Shown: positions 24,663-33,623 of the stretch, one piece after another
How the letters are laid out: every line of letters begins with the position of its first letter
Numbering within the stretch: position 1 is the stretch's first letter
Source of the DNA: Streptacidiphilus rugosus AM-16
Lineage (GTDB): Bacteria > Actinomycetota > Actinomycetes > Streptomycetales > Streptomycetaceae
DNA: 64,000 bases
Assembly (NCBI RefSeq): GCF_000744655.1
Contig: NZ_JQMJ01000004.1
Coordinates: 4,898,001 to 4,962,000, forward strand
Direction of reading: 5' to 3'
Notes under the pieces: model-generated
The model's input: the letters and a program-made list of their open reading frames with translations, nothing else
What the model was told of the DNA's origin: nothing
Database searches by the model: none
Made by a program: the position numbers and the translations under genes

Positions 24663-25057
24663 GGCCGTTGACCTGCTTCCCCTCTTTCTTGGCGCACTCC
24701 GGCGTGGACGGAGCGGATGAGTCGCTGCTGGGGTTCGCTCAGTCCGCACAGGCCGGTCATGGTGTCACCGGGGATGTCATGGGTGCCGCAGATGGCCAGG
24801 GCGCCGTGGATCGGCGGATCGGGGCTGCCGAAGGCGGCCATGAGCGCCTGGCCGACCGGGTTGGGTTGCCGGCCGGAGGCACGGAGGCCGTCCTCTGTGT
24901 AGCCGCACAGCCCTTGGGCTCTGCCCTGGGCGCGCAGGATGGTGAAGGCGATGGTGCTCGCCTGCGCGGCGTTGGGGTCGTTGAGCATCGCGCGGGTGTC
25001 GCCGTCACGGAAATGGAGCCGTCCGTCGGGATCGATGAGGGCATAGATACCAGGCAT
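24659..25057 (-). CDS. Hypothetical protein, 132 aa, probably element-borne
   Basis: ATG 25057 has GGAGGA nine bases upstream. MPGIYALIDPDGRLHFRDGD, then SPDPPIHGALAICGTHDIPG and MTGLCGLSEPQQRLI read as a conserved small alpha/beta protein. It is not recognised by name. In-frame coding-like sequence continues upstream of the ATG for about 55 codons to a TGA, which may be the tail of a fused or lost gene. Upstream of this pair lies the attachment core and recombinase. Confidence 0.6.
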   Translation of the reverse strand: MPGIYALIDPDGRLHFRDGDTRAMLNDPNAAQASTIAFTILRAQGRAQGLCGYTEDGLRASGRQPNPVGQALMAAFGSPDPPIHGALAICGTHDIPGDTMTGLCGLSEPQQRLIRSVHAGVRQERGEAGQRP

Positions 25058-25593
25058 GGCGAACTGTCCTCCTGTTCCAGGAGGTTTGGGCGCCAGTTCC
25101 AGGCGCGGCGACGTGCCCTCCCGTTCGCTGACCTCGACGTCGGTGTCGTCGGCTTTGGTCCAGGGCAGCTCGGCCTCGACGAGGGAGGCGTATCCGGTCT
25201 CGTGCGTCTCGGTCGCGGTCGGCCAGACTCAGCGGAGATCTGGGTCCAGGATCCACTCGAAGAGGTCGTCGAACTCGGCAGCGATCGGCTGGCCTCAGCC
25301 TACCCCTCAAGTCCACGACAGCCACGCCGGACGCCAGGTGATCAACCTGGCGGCATGTGCACGGACAAGGCCACGTAACGGTCAGTAGCACTCGCCGCCT
25401 TCAACAGCACCGGCCAAGAGGCAGCCTCGTCTCAGCTTCCGAGACACCATCGTCGCGGACACGCCCGCCGCCCCTGGGGACCAATTGGGGACCACACACT
25501 CCGCACGCCCGCGCACGATCTACCCAAACCCAACCCTGACACCCGTGATCGACGTGCACAACCTGGACAACGAGGTGTTTTGTGAGGCTCTCG
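25058..25593. other. Gap of about 535 bp between the element genes and the attachment core
   Basis: No gene is supported. Two short coding-like scraps are on the minus strand: one in frame with 24659-25057 (ELPWTKADDTDVEVSEREGT), and AEFDDLFEWILDPDLR ending at a stop near 25230, which looks like the C terminus of a lost gene. Confidence 0.4.
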
Positions 25594-25643
25594 CTGGACT
25601 GGGGGTCAAGGGGTCGCAGGTTCAAATCCTGTCGTCCCGACCA
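25594..25643 (+). other. tRNA-Pro(GGG) 3' fragment, probable attachment (att) core
   Basis: The sequence matches the 3' part of a bacterial tRNA-Pro: anticodon arm CTGGA-CTGGGGG-TCAAG (one stem mismatch, anticodon GGG), variable loop, T arm with GGTTCAAATCC, 3' acceptor strand CGTCCCG, discriminator A and CCA. The 5' half (acceptor, D arm) is absent to the left. Recombinase-linked elements commonly carry such 3' halves. The adjacent recombinase gene ends inside this core at 25606. Confidence 0.8.
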
Positions 25644-27072
25644 GCGTTTTCGCAGGTCGGAGGCCGTTTCCACCGAGAGGCGGGGACGGCCTTTTCGTTG
25701 TGTGCGTACCTGGTGGTCGCAGTGTGGTCGCGGCCCGCGGCGGCCACGTTGACCGACTCTCGCAATTCGCCTGGCCTGGAATCGGTTTGAGCTCGATCAG
25801 CTGGTTCCGGCACCCGGCCGCGTGATCGTCCTGTGGTCGCAACACCGCTCGGAGCACCACAGCAGGCGCCAGGATGGCGCGGTCGGCGCGGTCCAGCGTG
25901 TCGTCGATGGTGTCGACGGCCTGGCGGGCGGCCTGGGCGGTGAGGTGGGCGTAGATGTTCGCGGTCGTCGAGAGCGTGGCGTGGCGCAGGGTCTTGGAGA
26001 CCACGGTGAGCGGCACGCCGTTGGTGATGGAGATCGTGGCGGCGAGGTGCCGCAGGTCGTGGATGGCGCAGCGGGGCACGTCGGCCTTGTCGCAGAGCCA
26101 GTAGAAGCGCCGCAGTACGTAGGCCGGGTGAAGCGGCCGACCGTCGGCGCGACTGAAGACAAATCCTCCGTGGTCCTCTCCCCCGTTGCCGACCAAGTCG
26201 CACAGGGAGGCGCGGTCTTCGAGGGCGCGGGCGACGCGGTCGGAGAGCGCAACCCAGGTCTTACTGCTGCGAGTCTTCGGACTGGTGAGGACCAGTCGGT
26301 TGTTGTCCACCGCCGAAAGGGTGCAGCGGACGAAGAGGATTTGCTCCCTCAAGTGGACATCTTCCCAGTGCAGTCCGAGTGCTTCGCCCTTGCGCAGGCC
26401 GGTCCCGATGATGACTTCGACGAGGTCGGCGAAGAGCGGGTCGAGCATGTGGCAGCAGCGCAGGAACCGGGCCGCCTCGTCCGGGGTCCAGATGCGGCGT
26501 TCCGCGGCGGCCGGCCTGGGGATGACGGTGGGGCGGGCAGGGTTGCGGGCGAGACGGTGGTGGCGGACGGCGTCGCCGAGCGCGCTAGAGAGGGTGGCCA
26601 GGATCTGGTGGACGGTGACCTTCCCGCGTCCGCGTTCGAGCTGGGTGTGGACGTAGCCAGCCAGGTGGGCGTAGCCGAGGTCGTCATGGAGCACGTCGCC
26701 CAACGCGGGGATGAGGTCGTTCCTGATGTAGTCGCGGTAGCGCGCCAAGGTCGTCGGCTTGAGCCGGAGCTGCTTGGCTTCCAGCCAGGCGGTGAGATAG
26801 TCGGCGAGCGTCTGGTTGGGGTCGGCGTTGAAGCCGACGGCCGTCCCCTCCAGCAGCCGGCGCAGGGCGGCACGGGCGGCCGGCTCGGTGGGGAAGCCGC
26901 CTCGACGGACCGTGGTGCGGCGGTCGGTTCCGGGCAGGTCCACGGCGAAGGTCCAGGTGCCGTGGCGCGGGTCCGAGAGAAGCGTCGGGCAGCGGGCGCC
27001 GAGCTGGCGGTGCTGGGGATCCCGGCATCCACAGCGACGGTAGACACGTCCACGACCTGCGATCGCACGCAT
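25606..27072 (-). CDS. int: Site-specific tyrosine recombinase (integrase)
   Basis: 488 aa from ATG 27072 (GGGAGG seven bases upstream). It has an N-terminal Cys-rich arm (RVYRRCGCRDPQ), a core-binding domain (LKPTTLARYRDYIRNDLIPA), and a catalytic domain with Arg in GTGLRKGEALGLHWED, HDLRHLAATISI, LRHATLSTTANIYAHL (His and nucleophile Tyr). All catalytic residues are present. The last residues (VGTTGFEPATP) are read from the tRNA-Pro core, so the gene overlaps its own attachment site. It is the pSAM2/AICE-type arrangement. No xis, rep or tra gene was recognised. Confidence 0.92.
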   Translation of the reverse strand: MRAIAGRGRVYRRCGCRDPQHRQLGARCPTLLSDPRHGTWTFAVDLPGTDRRTTVRRGGFPTEPAARAALRRLLEGTAVGFNADPNQTLADYLTAWLEAKQLRLKPTTLARYRDYIRNDLIPALGDVLHDDLGYAHLAGYVHTQLERGRGKVTVHQILATLSSALGDAVRHHRLARNPARPTVIPRPAAAERRIWTPDEAARFLRCCHMLDPLFADLVEVIIGTGLRKGEALGLHWEDVHLREQILFVRCTLSAVDNNRLVLTSPKTRSSKTWVALSDRVARALEDRASLCDLVGNGGEDHGGFVFSRADGRPLHPAYVLRRFYWLCDKADVPRCAIHDLRHLAATISITNGVPLTVVSKTLRHATLSTTANIYAHLTAQAARQAVDTIDDTLDRADRAILAPAVVLRAVLRPQDDHAAGCRNQLIELKPIPGQANCESRSTWPPRAATTLRPPGTHTTKRPSPPLGGNGLRPAKTLVGTTGFEPATP

Positions 27073-27287
27073 GGTGATCGCCTCCCAAGCAGCGCTGACG
27101 GAGGGACTCCATTCTCGATCCCCTGATCCCGGGTGCGACCACCGAGCGACCACTCTGCCGCTCGCAGGCCAGCTGGCCTGCGCCGATCAGCTATCGAGGC
27201 GTTCCTTCACGGCGTTCGGGACCAGGCCCGAGCCACCGCAAGACCCGGATAGGTGCCGCGTGCAACGTGCGTCCCCTACCCGGCGGC

Positions 27288-27485
27288 TCAGCGGAGCGCA
27301 GACCAGTCGTTGAGAACTGCGGCCGTGTCGGCGAGAGCCGTGTCTACCAGTGTCGACAGATCACCGGAGTCAGCGCATGAGGAGAAGTAGACCGGCGCCA
27401 GCCCAACAGCGAGTCTGCCAGGTCGAGTGCGTCGGCCGGGATACGCATGTCGAGGCCGTAGTGCATCAAGGTGTTGCGGAACGGC
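27288..27485 (-). pseudogene. Truncated hypothetical gene with frameshift
   Basis: Two minus-strand frames join into one sensible C terminus: EPFRNTLMHYGLDMRIPADA plus LDLADSLLG in one, then LAPVYFSSCADSGDLSTLVD and TALADTAAVLNDWSALR to the stop in another, with a one-base shift near 27410. The 5' part is cut off where ISKra4-like sequence begins. The family is not recognised. Confidence 0.45.
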
Positions 27486-27494
27486 TCCGGCGAT

Positions 27495-27866
27495 GCGGCC
27501 CGCGTGGCCGCGGAGATGACCGCCCAGGCTGAGCGGGAACAGCTGACAATCTCCCGGCGCAAGGCCGTCGACGCCTGCCATCGCTATCTGACCGGCCACC
27601 TCGACCACTGCACGACAACACCGCGCTCAACAACGGGTGGCCCATCGCGACCGGCGCGGTCGAGGGCGCCTGCCGCCGCTTGATCGCCGACCGCCTCGAC
27701 ATCACCGGCGCCCGCTGGGGTCTGCACGGAGCGGAAGCCGTCCTCCGACTGCGCGCCTTCGTCTCCAACGGCCATCTGGACCACCTCTGGCGCTTCCGCG
27801 CCTCCCGTGAGCACGAACGCCTCTACCCCGCCCCCGACCAGCGGAAAGTACGCCCTGCCTGCTTGA
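27495..27866 (+). pseudogene. ISKra4-family transposase, C-terminal remnant
   Basis: AEREQLTISRRKAVDACHRY then, after a one-base shift near 27608, NTALNNGWPIATGAVEGACR, RLIADRLDITGARWGLHGAE and RAFVSNGHLDHLWRF are the last quarter of an ISKra4 transposase. A second shift (an extra A near 27847) separates it from its expected KYALPA stop. No terminal inverted repeat was found. It has interrupted the gene on the opposite strand. Confidence 0.75.
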
Positions 27867-27938
27867 TCGCGACCGGCGCTCGAGACGAACGGAACCCGGC
27901 TCAGTGCGCAGCTGGCATGAACCAACCAGGCCGCCTCA

Positions 27939-29195
27939 CTACACCCGACCATCGGGATTCGAGGCTGCTGCGATGTAGGCACGCAGGTCATCCGCGCTGG
28001 TCGGTACTGTCCAGTGCTCCAGGGCATGCCTGCCGGAGTTCGACCAAGTCTTGCCCTGGTCCGCGATGTAGCGCAGAACTTGCTGCTGCGCCGGGTTCAA
28101 CTCCTCGAAGGCAACTCGCGGTTCGACAGGATCAGCCGGCCACGGCGACTCGTCCTCGGCGGAAGCGCCTGGGAACACGCGCGGGATCAGTGACGTCTCC
28201 GTGTAGTGCGTGTCCTCCGACCACTGGCTGCCGACACAGGTGGCCAGGCCGGTCAACACAGCACCGACCCCACGCGGCGTCGTGGCTTCGGAGGTGTCGG
28301 CCAGAGCCATCGTCGTCAGACCCAAGTAGGAACCGGATAGGAACGACATTGTCCTGGTCTTCTCCGGCGGGCAAGCGGCCGCGTGGAGAAGGACGTCGAC
28401 CACGGCCGGCTCATCCATCCCGAACCTTGTCAACGCGAAAGCGGCGGCCCAACGCAGCTCGGCGACCGCGCTCTCCAGGTAGCCCTGGAGGAAGGACACG
28501 ACGGCCGGATCACCCAGCAGCCCCAGGGCGACCAGCCCCGTCGCGGCCGCGCCGGGCACGACCTCATCGACTATGAACGCCTTCAACAGCGGGATCGTCA
28601 CCGGAGCAGACTCCGGGAACCAGGCCAGGAGATTCGCTGTCTCTGCCCGCAGCTCCGGGCTGTCAGCCCGGAGGAGAACCGCGAGAGAGGGAAGTGCCTC
28701 CTTCACCGCATCGTAGGAACGCACCGCGGCCTCAGCCTGGCCGAGCAACTGCCGGCAAGACTCCTGACGCTGCTTGCGTATGTCGGCGTCAGGCGCCTCT
28801 GCGATCCACTGGGCCCACTCGTCGGCCTGGCTGCGCAGGTTCTCCCGGTCTGACACGTCCTCGCGTGGGTCGTAACCGCTCGGCAGGTGGTCGTCTTCAA
28901 GCCCGATCGCGATCGAGCACAGCAGCCCGACAATTTGGTCCCGGTGCGTCTGTCCTGCATCCAATGCCATGCGCACGAGGAACGGAATGGTGTGCACCGC
29001 AGCCTGATACCGCGTCCCCTGATGCACGATGTGGTTCGCGAGCTGAGCGATGGGCGGGTACCTGCCCTCCCAGTCTCCCGCCTGCATCGCTCGCAACTGA
29101 TCGGGGACATCGACGGCAAGTCCATAGGCGTGCCAGAGTTCAGCCCACGGCACATCGTCCAGGCCCGCGAGGGACCCGTGATCCATTCCTGCCAT
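27939..29195 (-). CDS. HEAT-like repeat protein
   Basis: 418 aa, ATG 29195 with GGAGGA upstream. All helical, with HEAT-like hairpins: HTIPFLVRMALDAGQTHRDQ, LPSLAVLLRADSPELRAETA, APVTIPLLKAFIVDEVVPGA, AVVSFLQGYLESAVAELRWA, and AAAFALTRFGMDEPAVVDVL. The N-terminal region (WHAYGLAVDVPDQLRAMQ, HQGTRYQAAVHTIPFLV) matches the broken gene at 30771, so this is a local family. Such proteins appear near toxins and immunity genes, but the role here is unknown. Confidence 0.78.
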   Translation of the reverse strand: MAGMDHGSLAGLDDVPWAELWHAYGLAVDVPDQLRAMQAGDWEGRYPPIAQLANHIVHQGTRYQAAVHTIPFLVRMALDAGQTHRDQIVGLLCSIAIGLEDDHLPSGYDPREDVSDRENLRSQADEWAQWIAEAPDADIRKQRQESCRQLLGQAEAAVRSYDAVKEALPSLAVLLRADSPELRAETANLLAWFPESAPVTIPLLKAFIVDEVVPGAAATGLVALGLLGDPAVVSFLQGYLESAVAELRWAAAFALTRFGMDEPAVVDVLLHAAACPPEKTRTMSFLSGSYLGLTTMALADTSEATTPRGVGAVLTGLATCVGSQWSEDTHYTETSLIPRVFPGASAEDESPWPADPVEPRVAFEELNPAQQQVLRYIADQGKTWSNSGRHALEHWTVPTSADDLRAYIAAASNPDGRV

Positions 29196-29390
29196 GCCGT
29201 CCTCCTGCAGGGGTGTCGCCGGGCGTGGAGCCGACGCGTGGATGCTAGCGACTTCACCTGAAGAGCCGTCGCCTCACGCGCCCCATTCGAGCCAGGCAAT
29301 GTCCTCGCACGCTTCCGCCTGCTCGAAGAACGAGGCCATCCCGCCCACCCGCCGCAACCGGCAGGAGCCATCCTCAGAACAGCCCGCTCA

Positions 29391-29740
29391 GCCGTCCCCC
29401 AGCACGCAACCCGGCTCCGGAACCATGGGCTCGTAGTTCGCGACCTGAGCCAAGTTACGAGCGCGAGCTTCGAAGTGCCGAGCGAGCGAGGTCGAGCGGC
29501 GCAGGCGATGGACATCACGGCCCTTCGCCGACAGGAGTACTGGACCGCGTAGGCATCGCCCGTCACCGCACTGGGTGCAGCTCCCATGCGGGGCAGTCGA
29601 ACTCGGGCGGGCTGATGCCGCCGTGCCCACCGCAGGGTGCAGGGCGGGAGCTCGTGGCCGGTGGTGCCGGGCTCGTGGCCCCAGCCGGCGCAGTGCGCGC
29701 AGAGATCGTGTTCGGGCGGCGGGCAGGTGCAGCTGGTCAT
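29391..29740 (-). pseudogene. Degenerate Cys-rich gene remnant
   Basis: The first frame from ATG 29740 has a zinc-ribbon-like start (CTCPPPEHDLCAHCAGWGHE). A coherent C terminus (SLARHFEARARNLAQVANYE) is in a different frame and ends at 29391. Several frameshifts would be needed to join them. The rest of 29196-30013 holds only a 33-codon frame at 29840-29941 that looks like a bare signal peptide. Confidence 0.35.
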
Positions 29741-30013
29741 GCCAGACGAGCGGCCGACGGTCCGGTTGCAGAGTGCTCCACCTGCGTGGCATCACGCCAT
29801 CCGGCACAACCCGCGGCCGGGGTGATCGTTGGGCCGGTCGTGATCAAACTTCCACTCCGCCGAGCTGCCCTCGCCGCCGCTGCCATCGCCCTGTGCAGCG
29901 GCGCCACCGCCTACACGCCCGGCGCAGCATCCTGCCGTTGACCCTGGGGAGTTCCGCGGAAGGCTGATGGGTCGGCGAAGAAACCCACCGCCACACCTGA
30001 GATCATCCAAGCC

Positions 30014-30598
30014 ATGTTCAAAGCGAAGCGCAGACAACAGGCCATCGCGGGCGTCGAGTCACACGTGCGCGGCTTCTTTGCAGGTCACGACCAGGTTCAA
30101 GCCCACGACTACGACCTCGGGCCCGGGCGTCGAGAAGCCGTCCCTGGGCTGCGCATCATCGCGGCCAGCCCGGGCCCCCGCTGCAACGTCTGGACGTACG
30201 TCACTGCCGGCTGCTGGTCCGCGGTCGAGAAGCAAGGCCACGGAATTGAGTTCGTCCTGACCTCTCCGGCTGGCGACGTGAGCTTCGTCGACCTGCTCGC
30301 CAAGATCGCCTACTACCATGCAGCCCACCACCTCGATCTTGAACACAGTATGCCCATCGGTGAGCCGTGGATGCCTGGTTCGTCTTGCGACCATCTGCTC
30401 CTCAGCCTGCCCTACCTCCACGACCCGGACCTGGAGCACTGCCCGCTCCCGAACGGACACGCCCGCATCCTCTGGGCCCTTCCGGTGACGGCGGCTGAAC
30501 TCGGGTATCGCCGTGAGCACGGCCATGAAGCGCTGGAGCGGCTCTTCGAGGAGCACGAGATCGAGCCCACGGATCCCTATCGCGCCTCCGTGGTGTGA
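30014..30598 (+). CDS. Suppressor-of-fused (SUFU) domain protein
   Basis: 194 aa. GLRIIAASPGPRCNVWTYVT, then AGCWSAVEKQGHGIEFVLTS, LDLEHSMPIGEPWMPGSSCD and HLLLSLPYLHDPDLEHCPL, ARILWALPVTAAELGYR are the ordered motifs of bacterial SUFU proteins. In bacteria this family is best known as immunity proteins against secreted or contact-dependent toxins. No toxin gene is adjacent; the surrounding genes are broken or repeat proteins. It starts at ATG 30014 without a strong ribosome site. Confidence 0.85.
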   Translation: MFKAKRRQQAIAGVESHVRGFFAGHDQVQAHDYDLGPGRREAVPGLRIIAASPGPRCNVWTYVTAGCWSAVEKQGHGIEFVLTSPAGDVSFVDLLAKIAYYHAAHHLDLEHSMPIGEPWMPGSSCDHLLLSLPYLHDPDLEHCPLPNGHARILWALPVTAAELGYRREHGHEALERLFEEHEIEPTDPYRASVV

Positions 30599-30770
30599 GA
30601 GGACATTCTGAACCGGTATGCCCGATTCTGGCGCCGACTTCAGGATGAGGAGCTGTTCAGGCGATCGTGTGGTCCCTTTGGCGCCTGGGAAAGGGGCCAG
30701 AGCCATCGGTCGACGAACGCCAGCCAGGTGAAGGCTTCGCTGCCTTCGGTCGTCTGCTTAGATCACCGGC

Positions 30771-31233
30771 ATGACGGACTGGCTCCATCTCCAGCATGCC
30801 TACGGCACGGCGGAAGACATCCCCGACCTCCTCGATCGAGCGGCCCGAGACCCAGGGGCCCCGGAATGGGATGATCTCTGGTCCCGACTGTGCCATCAGG
30901 GCACTGTCTACTCGGCGAGCTACGCGGCCGTGCCTGCGTTGACGCAGATGGCACGTCAGTGGTCGCCCGCAGACCGTCAAATGCCACTCGTCCTGGCCGG
31001 GCGCCATCGTCGCGAGCTCGGATCGTCCGCGTGGGGATGAAGATCCTTACGAGAGGCACGCGGGTGACGTCGCCGCGCTGCGGGAACTCGCCGAGGAGGC
31101 CCTGGGCGATCCCTCGCTGGCTGATGATGCCAACGCGTACGTTTATCTTCTCCAGGCCCTTCTTGGTTTCGAGGGCGTGGACGTGTGGGCTGAGCAACTC
31201 GATGGACTTAGAGGGCATCTGATGAGCTTTTAG
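30771..31233 (+). pseudogene. Frameshifted paralogue of the HEAT-like gene
   Basis: The first frame MTDWLHLQHAYGTAEDIPDL then RLCHQGTVYSASYAAVPALT resembles the N terminus of 27939-29195. Near 31001 one base shifts the frame; the other frame continues IVASSDRPRGDEDPYERHAG, DVAALRELAEEALGDPSLAD and AYVYLLQALLGFEGVDVWAE to a stop near 31233. Without the shift it would make about 150 aa. It could also be a sequencing error. Confidence 0.6.
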
Positions 31234-31250
31234 GTCAATCTGCCCGTTTC

Positions 31251-31590
31251 TTGGGGCGGAGTGCGCCAGGTTTGGGTGGTTTCTCGGCCGGCAGGTGCGT
31301 GCGTGGCTCTGCCGCAGGAGATCACGGCGCGACCGCAGCAACGCGTCTGGGCGAACCAGCAGCCGCAGCCGACGCAGGAATTCCCGAGGCAGCGGCACCA
31401 GCAGAGCAGCGAGGAACGCGCGATCCTCCGGACCGAACTGCAACCTGTCCCCACCGAGCCGCCGCTCCAGGACTGCGATCTGATGACGCAGGATAAGGAT
31501 CTCCACGTCCTTCTCCCGGTCACTCATCGGCAGCAACCGCACCGCGGCGAAGGCATGGGAGACAGCCAGATAGGCATGGCGCAGCAACAC
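31251..31590 (-). pseudogene. Integrase-core (IS3/IS481-like) transposase, N-terminal remnant
   Basis: GTG 31590 opens HAYLAVSHAFAAVRLLPMSD, REKDVEILILRHQIAVLERR and RAFLAALLVPLPREFLRRLR, the usual N terminus of streptomycete transposases with an rve core. The frame ends after about 115 codons and the catalytic DDE domain is missing. Insertion-sequence debris bordering the HEAT-family pseudogene. Confidence 0.72.
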
Positions 31591-31970
31591 AGGTGATCAT
31601 CTTGCCGCAACCCCTACCAGCCTTTGAGCTGCGCGGATGACATTCTCGGCAGGCGCACCCAGAGTCCGGCGACCAGTGCTCGCAGCGGGACGCCGGCTGC
31701 CGATTCGACTCGGGCAACCCCGAACACCGCTGATCCGGCAGAGCGCCGACACCCGGTCGACCCGACCGGAGCCCGTCACCGGCAGACCGTCCGTCGCTCC
31801 GGCAGGGAGCGAGCCCTGGGCTCCCTGACCGAAGCCAGTGCACGGTGGGCAGATCCCGCCCACCGTGCACACGCACCAGGAAGACCAGGAAAACCAGCGA
31901 CTGTCGGCGTCCTCTCTTTGGCTGATCGCGGCTGGTCCCCCAGGATCCGGCGGCGACCAGGCCCCAGGGA
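31591..31970. other. Gap of 380 bp, no gene recognised
   Basis: Between transposase debris and the end of the propeller gene. No domain is readable in any frame and no clear terminator hairpin was seen. Confidence 0.45.
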
Positions 31971-33128
31971 TCAGGAGGCAGCGATACCCTCGCTGCCCGC
32001 GCCGCCGGGGATGGCCGCGGTGCCGAACTGGGTCAGGGTGCCGTCGTGGTTGACGGTGAACTCGTCGATGATGCCGTTGACTCCGGTCTGGACGTAGAGG
32101 AAGCGTCCGTTGGACGACGCCGCCGCGTCGATGGTGCCCGGATCCGTGCCGGTGTTGCCAAGGGCGGCGAGGTGGCGACCGCCGTCGGAAGCACGGAAGC
32201 CGCTGATGGTGGCACTGCCTGCGTTGGACGTGTAGAGCAGGTCACCGATCGCCACCACCCAGCATGTAGCCGCCTGGCCGGTGGCGGCGAAGGCCACCTG
32301 CCGCGCCGACCCGTCGCGGTGGATGTCGAAGGTCGCCAGCGCGTTGGGGCCGGCCTCGGTCAGGAAGATCCCGCGGCGGTCGTTGGGGACGAACCCGAAA
32401 GGGACCGCGCCGGGCAGGTTGGTGACCACCGGGGAGTCGGACGGAGCGCCCCGGTGGTCGATCGCGAACACGTCGAGGTTGTTGCCGTTGGCCTTGGTCG
32501 TCACCACCAGCTGCGAGCCACCGCGGACGAAGCCGACCTGGCCGGGGGTGTTGGTGAACTGCGGGGTGGCATTCGGGTCGAGCCCGAGGCAGCGGTACCA
32601 GTCGTCCTTCTTCTCCAGGTGGTCGCCGTCCAGCTCGTATCCCTGGATGGAGCCGCCGTCCAGGGCGTTGAGCACATAGACGACGTGATCGTGAACGGCG
32701 ACGCTCACCGGGAAACGGCCACCGGAGCCGACGACCTGGCGCAGCCTCAGTCGGTCACCGTCGACCCTGAAGACCGAGACGGTGTTGCTGCCGGCATTCA
32801 CTGCGAAGAGAAGGCCGTGTTCCGCGTCGTAGGTCAGCGAGCCCTGCGAGGCCAGGTGGTCGGCGACCGAACCCGTCAGCTGACCGCCCCGTCCACCGGT
32901 GTCGTAGGTGCCGGCCTGGGTGAGCCGCCCTTGCCGGTCGCGGTGGTAGGCGATGATCTGATTGCCCGACAGGTCATTGGTCTGGGCGAAGACCGCGTGC
33001 CCGGCGTCGGCGTTGCGCGTTGCCGCGCCGACGGCGGCGGGAGCGCTGGGGGCGGACAGGGCAACGATGGCAGCCGCGGCCGCAGCCGTTGCGATGGTCG
33101 TACCGAGGCGTCGAGGGACAACGGGCAT
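31971..33128 (-). CDS. Secreted lactonase-type beta-propeller protein
   Basis: 385 aa from ATG 33128, with ACGGAGG eight bases upstream. A signal peptide spans about residues 1-32 (TTIATAAAAAAIVALSAPSA). The propeller blades follow the 6-phosphogluconolactonase/YncE-type pattern: GSLTYDAEHGLLFAVNAGSN, TVSVFRVDGDRLRLRQVVGS, FPVSVAVHDHVVYVLNALDG, NLDVFAIDHRGAPSDSPVVT, NALATFDIHRDGSARQVAF, NGRFLYVQTGVNGIIDEFTV. Exported; substrate unknown. The long upstream gap suggests its own regulated promoter. Confidence 0.82.
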   Translation of the reverse strand: MPVVPRRLGTTIATAAAAAAIVALSAPSAPAAVGAATRNADAGHAVFAQTNDLSGNQIIAYHRDRQGRLTQAGTYDTGGRGGQLTGSVADHLASQGSLTYDAEHGLLFAVNAGSNTVSVFRVDGDRLRLRQVVGSGGRFPVSVAVHDHVVYVLNALDGGSIQGYELDGDHLEKKDDWYRCLGLDPNATPQFTNTPGQVGFVRGGSQLVVTTKANGNNLDVFAIDHRGAPSDSPVVTNLPGAVPFGFVPNDRRGIFLTEAGPNALATFDIHRDGSARQVAFAATGQAATCWVVAIGDLLYTSNAGSATISGFRASDGGRHLAALGNTGTDPGTIDAAASSNGRFLYVQTGVNGIIDEFTVNHDGTLTQFGTAAIPGGAGSEGIAAS

Positions 33129-33281
33129 GCTGAGGGCCTCCGTGGCGTGTTGAGGTGGAGGGTCCTCGTGGACGCATGTTCCCGGTTGGTATGGCGTCAT
33201 GGCGCGAGGACCTGGACTGTTGCGATCGCGGATGATCCGGTGGCGCCACCGGCTCCGGCTTGGCATGTCGGCGTACGATCA

Positions 33282-33296
33282 GTGACGATACGTCAC
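33282..33296. promoter_or_regulatory. Palindromic operator-like site
   Basis: GTGACGATACGTCAC is an interrupted palindrome lying 154 bp upstream of the propeller gene start. The rest of 33129-33623 holds no supported gene. Confidence 0.35.
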
Positions 33297-33623
33297 AAAA
33301 TGCCAATATTCGGACAGCGACCCGACAATGCGCCCCCACGGGTCGCTGCCCGCGTGACCGCGACGGAGGTGCGGGGTGTCCGATTCGGGGATTCCTGCGG
33401 TGGCGGCCGATGTCGGCCACCGTACGGCGCGGTCGCAGGGGCTGCCGCGAAGCCGTTGCGGCGCTGCTCCCGGATCCTTGCTGGCGATACAACGCAATGG
33501 CGAGGTTTCTTGATCACATCCGTTGCTGCGTTGTCCGCTTCGTACAGACGGGCGCGACCCGCGACCTGTAGGCGTCGGCTCGGGTGACGTGCCGTCATCC
33601 CGAGAGGGACGATCACACTGGCA

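Noticed and set aside
25594-25643. Functional tRNA-Pro gene
   Set aside because: Only the anticodon, variable and T arms and the 3' acceptor strand are present. The D arm and the 5' acceptor strand cannot be found to the left.
28703-29740. 345-codon minus-strand frame
   Set aside because: It joins a Cys-rich start with the shifted frame of the HEAT-like gene; only the first 60 codons read like protein.
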